From: Calliopum simillimum
Taxonomy: Eukaryota > Arthropoda > Insecta > Diptera > Lauxaniidae
Length of the DNA stretch: 64,000 nt
Direction: 5' to 3'
NCBI GenBank assembly: GCA_951812925.1
Contig: OX638371.1
Span: forward strand, 41,700,101-41,764,100
Each line of letters begins with the position of its first letter. Position 1 is the first letter of the stretch. A program made the position numbers and the translations under genes. Below the pieces are notes generated by a model. It had not been told where the DNA came from. It made no database searches and saw only the letters and a list, made by a program, of their open reading frames with translations. This document shows positions 56,199-64,000 of the stretch, one piece after another.

Positions 56199-59100
56199 AT
56201 GAAAGCTAGGTTAAGTGAAATTATTGATTGCAAGCTGCTTGCTGCAAATGTTAATAGTGATCCCCTCAACTCGACAACAACGCATCAAGATGCTATGCAG
56301 AAACTGTTGGAGTCCCAAACATCTTTTTTGGAAAAATTGACAGCGCTACAACCGCCATTAGCAAATGTTGGTGCTACGACTTCGTCACCTACCGCGAACA
56401 CCGCTGCCCCAGCTGCTGATATACGACTTCCTAAGCTGAATATTCCAATATTTGAAGGTAACTACTCTGAATTTAGATCATTCTTTGATTTATTCAACAG
56501 CTCAGTGCATAACAACCATACATTGACTGCATCACAGAAGTTTCAATATCTGAAAGGGTTGTTAAAGGGTGAGCCTGCCATGCTTATACGACATCTTGCT
56601 GTGTCAGATCAAAACTACGAGGAAGCCATAAAAAAGATTCAAGATCGTTATGATAAGCCTTCACTGGTTATTGATTCTTTAATCGAAACATTTTTATCTA
56701 TATCTAAAGCAGATGACTCTCAAGGTCTTCGAAACGTATCGAATATTGCTGATGAAGTTATACGTGGGCTTAGAGCGCAAGGCGAGGAAGCAGAGAAACG
56801 TGATCCGTGGCTGATACATCTTTTACTTAAAAAAGTCGATAGAGAAACTCATCATTCTTGGGCTGAGCATTGTAGTAAAACTACATTTCCTACGCTGGAG
56901 AATTTTATCATTTTCATCAATGAACGTTGTGATGCATTAGAACGTGTTCCAACTCCAATTGAAAAGCAACGCGCTGGCGGAACACAATCTAAAATTAAAT
57001 CCGTCAGAACTTATTCTGGCTACATGAAACGATCCTGTTTTGCGTGCTCTCAAGACCACCATCTTGCCTATTGCCCTACGTTTATCAAGATGTCTACGCC
57101 CAATCGCATAAATTTTGTAAAAGAGAAAAGATTGTGTTTTAATTGGTTGAAGCAGGGACATTCAGTACAAAATTGTCCATCTAAACACCTTTGTGAATTT
57201 TGCAAAGGTCATCATCATTCTTATATTCATCTAGAGCGAAATTATAACTACAATACGGTCGCAGCTGCCATGGTGAAAAAAGTGGATTCTCTCCCCACTA
57301 AGGATGAGAAAAAATCGAGTGAACTGCCTAAAAAAGTCGAAGCTACAATAGATGCTGTAACTACATCAATCAATCTTGCTGCCACATCTGAGGTAAGAAA
57401 TCTAAATATGCTTTTGCCCACTGCTAGGGTTTTTGTTAAGGACAACATGGGTTGCTTCCAAGGCTGTAATATTCTATTGGACTCTGGATGCCAGAACACG
57501 TTGATTTCCGAGCGGTGTGCAAATAGACTTGGATTACAACGATCCGCCTCTAAAATATTTATCCACGGATTGGGAAATAACAAGGCTGGTGCAACACGGG
57601 GTATAGTCGAGCTTCAGGTAAAATCTATTTATAATTCTGAAAGTGTTGTCATGCTAGCCCTTGTTTTTAAGAGTCTTACATCTCAATTGCCATGTTCTTC
57701 GCTTACAATAAACTATTGGGAAGATATAAAAAATCTGTCTCTTGCTGATCCCAAATTTGATACTCCAAAGGATATTGACATCCTTGTAGGATATGACTAT
57801 TTCTTTACTCTATTAAAAGAAGGGCGTATTGTTAAAAATGGTAATTTGCTAGCTCAAAATACAATCTTTGGCTATGTTGTTTGTGGAGGTTGTACGTCTG
57901 AAAACACCTTTAGTACTTGCCACATAATGACTCAAAATATACCTGAAGTTGATTTGAACCAAACTTTGCAACTATTTTGGAAACTTGAAAGCGTCCCTCA
58001 GATGACTACTACTTTGACTGCTGAAGATCAGCAAGCTGAAGACTTTTATAAATCTACTACTATCCGTGCTGATAGATATTCAGTCAGACTTCCATTTGTG
58101 AAAAATCCTGAAACTGGTAAATCCTATGCGGGGGCCTTAAGACGACTACTGTCTATGGAAAGGAAATTTAAATCTAATCCTGATTTAAAACTATCCTATA
58201 CAGAATTTATGAGTGAATACTTGTCACTGGGTCATATGAAACTTGTTCCCCAGGAGGAAATAAATCGTCCGTCCGAAAACGTTTATTACTTACCTCACCA
58301 TGCTGTTCTTAGAGAAAATTCTTTAACCACAAAACTAAGAGTGGTATTTGATGGTTCTGCTAAATCATCTAATGGAAAATCGCTAAATGACAATTTACTA
58401 AAAGGACCAATTTTGCAACAAGACTTAATAGCTGTTCTTTTGAGATATCGTTGTAAGAAGTACTGCTTTTCGGCAGACATTCAACAAATGTTTCGAATGA
58501 TAAATGTACAAGAATGTGATCAGGACTATCAGCGCATTTTAGGGCGAAATTCACCTAATGAGGAAGTTCAACATTATCGATTAACTACTGTAACTTATGG
58601 CACGCGTCCCGCACCCTATCTTTCTATTCGCACTCTCCTACAGCTGAGTGATGACGAGCATAATCGGTACCCTATGGCTAGTGAAGCTGTTAAAAATTCA
58701 TTTTATGTTGACGATTGTATGGCAGGCTCCAATACCCTAAAAGAAGCTCAAGAGCTAGCAGAACAATTAAATAATTTGCTTACGGCTGGCGGTTTCCACT
58801 TAAGGAAGTGGGCCACAAATCAGAGTAGTATTCTTCAAAAGATTCCAGATAGTGAGAAAATTTATAGCAAGGTCGATGTGCCATCGGATATGACAGTATG
58901 CCTCCTTGGCGTTATTTGGAATCCTATGACTGATTGTTTTTCGTATAAGGTAAAAGAAAATCAATATTGCCTTAACACCAAAAGGAACCTGCTTTCCGAG
59001 ATTTCGAAAATTTTTGACCCACTTGGCTGGATATCACCTGCAATTATAGCTGTGAAAATAATTATACAGCGACTATGGCTATCCAAACTGGAATGGGATG

Positions 59101-61259
59101 AGCTGTTGCCTGCTGACATTTTAGACGAAGTCAAACTACTATTTTCAGAGTTTTATTTACTTAATAACATTAATATAAAACGACTTATTTTTTCCACAGA
59201 GCCAGTTGTAACCTTTCATGGATTCTGTGATGCCTCCAGCTTAGCCTATGCTGCAGTCATTTATTGTCGAAAAACGTCAGCAGATGGACAAGTGTCAACT
59301 AACATCGTCATATCTAAAACCAAGGTGGCTCCAATGGCCTCACTTTCAATTCCCAGGCTGGAACTTTGTGCAGCGTATTTGTTAACTCAACTGTTTGAAT
59401 ATTTAGCATCTGTCATTAACTTGAAATTAAATGAAGTGGTTTGCTGGTCTGATAGCAAAACCGTTTTAGCCTGGTTGTCTTCACATCCATCGAAGTGGAA
59501 AACTTTTATTAGTCATCGAACATCCTACATCTTAGAAACTGTTCCCAGTGCGCAATGGCGATATGTTCCCAGCAAACAGAATCCAGCCGATGCTGCTAGT
59601 AGAGGTGTAAGATCCAGCTTCTTAATTAATGATAAATTATGGTTTAATGGTCCATCGTGGTTGCTTATGGAGGAAAATTGGTGGCCACTATCCGAATCTC
59701 AGGAAAATATTACAAGTGAAGAACTTCGTCCAGTAAATCATGTGGCTCTAGCTTCAGCTACTTACGATCCGGACTCCGTTAGCAGAATAAACAACAGAAT
59801 TTCCAGTTGGGCTAAAATGGTGCGAGTACTAGCTTACTGCATACGATATGTCAACATTCTCAAAAATAAGTGCAGAGACACCTCACCTCTCAAAGTCAAA
59901 GAACTTAAGTTTGCTGAACTAAAATTGTATAAATACTATCAAGCGGTTGACTTTTTTGAGATTATGTCGTCTATTCAGCAAGGTCAAGCTACCCTAACTA
60001 ACAAAAAACTACGGAAACTTTCACCATTCGTGGATGCTGATGGGCTGCTGCGTGTTGGCGGAAGATTAACTAAAGCTGACCTACCTTATGACAGTCAGCA
60101 TCAAATAATTCTTCATAAAGACAGCCCAATCGTTCGGAAAATTGTTCACGATTTGCACGTGAAAAATCTTCATAGCGGAATTACTTTGTTGTTCGCTACA
60201 CTGCGGCAAAAATATTGGATAATTGGTGCTCGTGAAATTGTTAAAACTGTAATTCGCCAGTGTGGAGCTTGCACTCGCTTTAGTGCACGAGCTCAAGAGC
60301 AACTTATGGGCGACTTGCCCAAATTTCGTGTCAACGCTGCCTTTCCATTTTACGAAGTTGGATGCGACTATGCTGGGCCTATATTGTATAAGCAGCACAG
60401 TGGCAGAAAGGCCCCGAAAGTCAAAGCATATGTTGCAGTCTTTATCTGCTTAGTGACCAAAGCTGTTCACCTAGAACTTGTCTCCGATTTGAGTACCGAT
60501 GCCTTCTTAGCCGCTCTCGATCGATTTGTTGCTAGACGTGGTCTGTGTGGTCATATACACAGCGATAATGGAACTAATTTTCAAGGAGCTGCCAGAAAGC
60601 TGAATGAAATTCACAAAATGGTAACTTCTTTTGAATCTAATAATGATATTTCGAATTTTTTATCTTCAAAGGGTATTCAGTGGCACTTCATACCACCAAA
60701 TACGCCACATTTCGGTGGGTTATGGGAGTCTACAGTCAAGTCTATGAAGTTTCATCTAAGAAGAACTATGGGTCAAGCTACACTAAACTTTGAGGAATTA
60801 TCAACTCTCCTAGCTAGAATTGAGGCTATATTAAATTCGAGGCCTTTAGTCCAAGCTGATTCTGATGACGTCCCCTATATAACGCCTGGACATTTCTTAG
60901 TTGGAAGGCCCCTGAACTCGTTGCCAGAAGCAGACATAACTCATCTCAAAACTGGGTTATTATCTAAATGGAGATTGGTTCAACAATTAACTCAATATTT
61001 TTGGTCTCGCTGGTCAACTGATTATTTGCTGTCACTTCAACCAAAATCTAAATGGTTGAAAGAAAAATCTAATCTAATTATTGGTGACGTCGTCCTGATA
61101 CGTGAAGATAATCTACCTCCCGCTTGCTGGAAACTTGGCCGTGTAATCGAAACCCATGCTGGATCCGATGGGCTCGTCAGAGTTGTCACTATCAAAACTG
61201 AGAATTCAACTTTCAAGAGGCCAGTTGCTAAACTTCATCAATTGCCAAAGGAATGTTGA
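56199..61259 (+). CDS. BEL/Pao Gag-Pol polyprotein (1686 codons)
   Basis: The single open frame encodes all functions of reverse transcription and integration. Order by residue: DUF1759-type Gag region (about 80-240; LNIPIFEGNYSEFRSFFD), three Cys/His knuckles (about 279-345), aspartic protease (LLDSGCQNTLIS, about 427), reverse transcriptase (ADIQQMFRM about 758; FYVDD about 835), RNase H (FCDASS about 1008; WSDSKT about 1083), integrase zinc-binding HHCC (LHSG to CGAC, 1323-1355), and the DDE core (GCDYAGP 1388, HSDNG 1454, GGLWES 1508). The second knuckle has Trp for its second Cys (CFNWLKQGH). The ATG at 56199 is the first in this frame. An upstream ATG at 56098 in another frame resembles the usual family start but meets a stop after 25 codons, so the natural N-terminus may be damaged. 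Confidence 0.93.
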   Translation: MKARLSEIIDCKLLAANVNSDPLNSTTTHQDAMQKLLESQTSFLEKLTALQPPLANVGATTSSPTANTAAPAADIRLPKLNIPIFEGNYSEFRSFFDLFNSSVHNNHTLTASQKFQYLKGLLKGEPAMLIRHLAVSDQNYEEAIKKIQDRYDKPSLVIDSLIETFLSISKADDSQGLRNVSNIADEVIRGLRAQGEEAEKRDPWLIHLLLKKVDRETHHSWAEHCSKTTFPTLENFIIFINERCDALERVPTPIEKQRAGGTQSKIKSVRTYSGYMKRSCFACSQDHHLAYCPTFIKMSTPNRINFVKEKRLCFNWLKQGHSVQNCPSKHLCEFCKGHHHSYIHLERNYNYNTVAAAMVKKVDSLPTKDEKKSSELPKKVEATIDAVTTSINLAATSEVRNLNMLLPTARVFVKDNMGCFQGCNILLDSGCQNTLISERCANRLGLQRSASKIFIHGLGNNKAGATRGIVELQVKSIYNSESVVMLALVFKSLTSQLPCSSLTINYWEDIKNLSLADPKFDTPKDIDILVGYDYFFTLLKEGRIVKNGNLLAQNTIFGYVVCGGCTSENTFSTCHIMTQNIPEVDLNQTLQLFWKLESVPQMTTTLTAEDQQAEDFYKSTTIRADRYSVRLPFVKNPETGKSYAGALRRLLSMERKFKSNPDLKLSYTEFMSEYLSLGHMKLVPQEEINRPSENVYYLPHHAVLRENSLTTKLRVVFDGSAKSSNGKSLNDNLLKGPILQQDLIAVLLRYRCKKYCFSADIQQMFRMINVQECDQDYQRILGRNSPNEEVQHYRLTTVTYGTRPAPYLSIRTLLQLSDDEHNRYPMASEAVKNSFYVDDCMAGSNTLKEAQELAEQLNNLLTAGGFHLRKWATNQSSILQKIPDSEKIYSKVDVPSDMTVCLLGVIWNPMTDCFSYKVKENQYCLNTKRNLLSEISKIFDPLGWISPAIIAVKIIIQRLWLSKLEWDELLPADILDEVKLLFSEFYLLNNINIKRLIFSTEPVVTFHGFCDASSLAYAAVIYCRKTSADGQVSTNIVISKTKVAPMASLSIPRLELCAAYLLTQLFEYLASVINLKLNEVVCWSDSKTVLAWLSSHPSKWKTFISHRTSYILETVPSAQWRYVPSKQNPADAASRGVRSSFLINDKLWFNGPSWLLMEENWWPLSESQENITSEELRPVNHVALASATYDPDSVSRINNRISSWAKMVRVLAYCIRYVNILKNKCRDTSPLKVKELKFAELKLYKYYQAVDFFEIMSSIQQGQATLTNKKLRKLSPFVDADGLLRVGGRLTKADLPYDSQHQIILHKDSPIVRKIVHDLHVKNLHSGITLLFATLRQKYWIIGAREIVKTVIRQCGACTRFSARAQEQLMGDLPKFRVNAAFPFYEVGCDYAGPILYKQHSGRKAPKVKAYVAVFICLVTKAVHLELVSDLSTDAFLAALDRFVARRGLCGHIHSDNGTNFQGAARKLNEIHKMVTSFESNNDISNFLSSKGIQWHFIPPNTPHFGGLWESTVKSMKFHLRRTMGQATLNFEELSTLLARIEAILNSRPLVQADSDDVPYITPGHFLVGRPLNSLPEADITHLKTGLLSKWRLVQQLTQYFWSRWSTDYLLSLQPKSKWLKEKSNLIIGDVVLIREDNLPPACWKLGRVIETHAGSDGLVRVVTIKTENSTFKRPVAKLHQLPKEC

Positions 61260-61282
61260 ACGCCGTTCAAGGCTGGCGGTTA

Positions 61283-61604
61283 TGTTTATGAAAAATATTA
61301 AGTTTTATCCTAAGTTTATTTGACTAGAATTTGAATTCTTTAATTTTGAAAATTTTGCTATTCAATAATTTAGTTTACACCGCCACTGGTTGTTTTTTCT
61401 ACTATTTAAAGAACCGTAAAATCATTCGAGTAATTCTTCTTTCTATTTTGCTTTTCACCTAACTGTTAAATCATTCGATTCTAATACTCTCAGTGGCGCA
61501 TAGCAATGTAACATTTTAAGCTAGTCATAAGAAATTTGACAAAAATAAATTAGTCTGTTATGAAACGTTAAACTCAACGCAACTACTTAGTTTGTTCTTA
61601 GACA
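61283..61604 (+). repeat. 3' LTR of the BEL/Pao element
   Basis: It matches the 5' LTR with no difference I could see. The bases before it (AAGGCTGGCGGTTA) are the polypurine-tract position. The tract is short and interrupted. Confidence 0.93.
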
Positions 61605-61945
61605 AAGACAATTGTATGGGCTTCAAAATGTTCAAAAAAATTTGTATTTGCCGAGGTCCAAGGTCATATTTTTAGCATCAAAAAATTCTAAATCCAATAT
61701 CTCAAAAAACGACATTTTAAAATTCTTAAAAAAATATATGTCAAAGACCAGTCTATCGTCTACATTTTTTGTAAATTTGGTGGTGAAGCTCTTGCTGATT
61801 TGGAATTATTAATAAAATGAGACAAAAATATTGAACAAAATAATATTTATTTGTAGATTTTTTCAATAAAAAACTCATCAGACGCTGAGTAAGCCTTGAC
61901 TTTTGGCGCATCTTTTACAGCATTGCTAAAGCTGTGGAATTTTAA

Positions 61946-62904
61946 AAAAAAAATAAAAATCTTTTTCAGTTAAATATTTAAAATTGCAGTTATTAAAATT
62001 TTGACTGCACTAATCAAACAACTGATGAGTTGTTATTTGATTATCCAGTGAATTCTTGCTCTTCCGATTGTCTTTTAACTGTGCCTCCAAGGCCGTCACT
62101 CGCTTTTTCCATGGCTGGAAGCAAAGAAATGCCACTCGACCGGACAGCCAAAATCTTCTTGATGGTAGCACAAGCTTATTAATTTTTTTTATTATTGAAT
62201 TGTGCGGCTTCAGAAAAATACAATAAATAATTTTTTCTGGAATAGAACCATATTTTTGTGTCAAAAATTGTATCATATGTTAATGAAATAAGTGCACTGT
62301 AGTGGAGTTGTGAATGAGGCAATCTGATATCACAATAAAATTTGCAATCGCTTAAGCACCGCGTTTTCTTTCATTAGAAAACCGGAGTCACGGGTTCGAG
62401 TACGGTTTCTGACAAGATTTAACTAAAACTGATCTGATGAGGCTTGCTTGCGTCTTTTGTTGAAAAATTGCAAAAATTACTGTTTAATTAGTTCAATATA
62501 AAATTATCATTGTACTTTTCACTTTGTCATATTTTTTATAGTATATATAGAGCAATAGGGCATAGGGTGGCATGTGTGTTGTTCTATTGAATATTTTGTA
62601 TTATGCAGTATTGAACCACAAATTGAACATTTTCTGAAAAATTATATACGGCCAAAAATTCATTTTCACCAAGACATGCTTTTTTATCACTGTAAAATTT
62701 TGCACTAAAACTCATTTTTGTATAATAACTCACTTTTTTCAAAAATTGTTGTTTATAGTTATAGTGTTTTTTAAAAGTATTTTGTGATTTCAAACATAAA
62801 GCTGTGGGAAGACAGATTTTCTTCTACTTCATAATAGATACACTAGAGTACCTAAATGGTGCGATAGAAAAAATACTTGGAAAAGGCTTTTCTAACTCAA
62901 AAAC
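61946..62904. other. Loop of the large foldback, no gene called
   Basis: A minus-strand frame (62010-62276) ends in a charged coil (KKRVTALEAQLKDNRKSK) that is unrecognised. A B box-like GGGTTCGAGTACG lies at 62394 without a matching A box. Confidence 0.35.
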
Positions 62905-63539
62905 TATTTCTGGGACCCAAAAATTCTAGAGCTTTAGCGTTGTTTGAAAAAACACGCTTAAAATCAAGGCTTACTCAGCGTCTGATGAATTTTTTATTCA
63001 AAAATCTACAAGTAAACATTATTTTTTTCAATATTTTTGTCTTATTTTATTTGTAATTCCAAAACCAGCAAGAGCTTCACCACCAAATTTACAGTAAGTA
63101 TAGACGATAGATTGGTCCTTTACACATATTATTATTTTTTTTTTTTAAATTTTGAGATATTTGATTAGGAACTATTTGATGCTGAAAATATGACCTTTTA
63201 CCTTGACAAAAATAAAATTTTTTTTAAACATTTAAGCAATTGCCTTTGATGCGGTTTTTCTTTTAAAGAAATATGTTAATTGGTTGTCAAGTTACAGCTT
63301 TTCAATGTTAGTCACTTTAACAGTTTTTTAATACTTTTTTCGAACTTTAGGACCCTATATTTTGAGAACCACTTCGATTTGGAATCCAAAATTTTGCACG
63401 AGCATTGTTTGATGATGCTCAGTAACTATACCAACTTTCAAGAAATTCGAAGATGGCAAGGGTTGAAAATCAAAATTTTTTGGTTGATTTGATATGGATA
63501 ACTTATTTTCACAAAAAATGCTCAATAGCTTATTTTTCC

Positions 63540-63640
63540 GTCTTTGCACAGATATATCTGCCACGCCTCCTCCTACACGTTTCAAACGGAACGAATAGAC
63601 GAAGTGATTATACCCTGGCTGTAGGGCATAAAAACTGAAT
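63540..63640 (+). repeat. Terminal piece of dispersed repeat family R
   Basis: GATATATCTGCCACGCCTCC through TACCCTGGCTGTAGGGCATA matches the ends of the copies at 30180 and 30757. The remaining bases to 64000 are AT-rich with nothing supportable. A short phrase, GTCATTAGTGTC, recurs at 63710 and 63867. Confidence 0.5.
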
Positions 63641-64000
63641 TCTATACCATTGAGCATATAATTTCTTATCGATGGCAGATAAGAAAAAGTTCTCTTGTCA
63701 TTGGATCATTGTCATTAGTGTCCCTATGTTAAAATCTAAAGTATATAAACATAAAATAGTAGTTAACTAGTAAACATAAAATTTTCATTGTTTTAAATAC
63801 TCTTTATGCTGCATTGTTATAAATATCATTTTTTTTCTGTAAAAACACGCGGAATGTAGCAAAATGTCATTAGTGTCACAGTTATAGGTGTCACATTATT
63901 GAACAATTATTCAAAATAAAAAAAGCAAATTAATAGTTTTTCTGAAGTACTTTACTATGCTCTAATGAGATTTAGTACTAATGGGCATATCCGAAAATAA

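Larger units (their letters stand above)
55369..61604 (+). mobile_element. BEL/Pao LTR retrotransposon, young insertion (TSD AAGAC)
   Basis: Two 322-bp LTRs (55369-55690 and 61283-61604), TG...CA, look identical base for base. A 5-bp duplication AAGAC flanks the whole (55364-55368 and 61605-61609). A primer-binding site follows the left LTR and one long polyprotein frame fills the interior. Length is 6236 bp. The insertion lies in the arm of an older foldback, downstream of a Tc1-like copy. Confidence 0.95.
54124..63560. repeat. Large foldback whose left arm holds a Tc1-like and a BEL/Pao insertion
   Basis: Without the two insertions, the left arm (54124-61945) matches in reverse the right arm (about 62905-63560). 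Shared blocks are GATATATCTGTGCAAAGA, CCATCTTCGAA, GGTTCTCAAAATA, AACTGTTAAAGTGACTAAC, AAGGTCATATTTT, AGACCAGTCTATCGTCTA, GGTGGTGAAGCTCTTGCTG and TCATCAGACGCTGAGTAAGCC. The loop (61946-62904) is unique. Original size was about 2.3 kb. Arm divergence is visible, so the element is older than its insertions. It ends next to a family R terminus at 63540-63640. Confidence 0.8.

Noticed and set aside
62010..62276. Minus-strand frame with charged coil in the foldback loop
   Set aside because: The coil resembles many transposon accessory proteins, but there is no domain or intact neighbour to name it.
62380..62410. B box-like GGGTTCGAGTACG
   Set aside because: No A box or terminator in the right place, so a tRNA or SINE call is unsupported.

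Overview
The window is AT-rich eukaryotic DNA that reads as insect, most probably higher Diptera and plausibly a tephritid-type fruit fly. This rests on short (about 60 bp) GT-AG introns, a trypsin-fold serine protease homologue, a divergent Cdc20/fizzy-family gene resembling cortex, and the transposon families present (irritans-type mariners, Harbinger, BEL/Pao, piggyBac-like, Transib-like, hAT). The species assignment is inference. Only two host genes are convincing: a single-exon serine protease homologue with all three catalytic residues replaced (3024-3896, +), and a multi-exon WD40 gene of the Cdc20 family (8891 to about 12928, -; cortex-like). Almost everything else is transposable-element sequence, much of it nested.

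Layout. 1-2620: a two-gene Harbinger element with decayed transposase and Myb/SANT-like genes. 2979-3896: protease homologue with a TATA box. 4800-7600: a foldback element, a piggyBac-like element carrying a palindromic MITE and a deleted mariner, and a TTAA-type repeat. 8.8-13.0 kb: the cortex-like gene, whose third intron holds a 1.08 kb palindrome. 13.06-16.0 kb: a 2.95 kb hAT-type element containing a 1.8 kb element with five copies of a 15-bp motif. 16.2-17.5 kb: two MITEs. 18.4-25.6 kb: a second Harbinger copy broken up by a Transib-like element, a foldback MITE and a 4.3 kb insertion that itself holds a pogo-like element, a mariner fragment and a tnp2-like remnant. 25.7-43.9 kb: Tc1 and BEL/Pao remnants, a dispersed repeat in inverted pairs, many MITEs, a 1.8 kb foldback and a 607-bp Mutator-like element. 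44-50 kb: more MITEs and a 2.5 kb inverted-repeat-bounded element containing a tRNA-like sequence split by a Transib-like element, plus a 123-bp tandem repeat. 50-53 kb: a foldback copy split by a 2 kb hAT. 54.1-63.6 kb: a large foldback whose left arm has received a Tc1-like element and a young BEL/Pao retrotransposon with apparently identical LTRs.

The most useful signals are structural. Target-site duplications and paralogous copies or empty sites allow several insertions to be dated relative to one another. Three elements have Transib-like ends (CACAGTG or CACACTG) with exact 5-bp duplications, one foldback family has a 5-bp AT-rich duplication in two independent copies, and a Mutator-like element carries about 13 iterations of one short motif.
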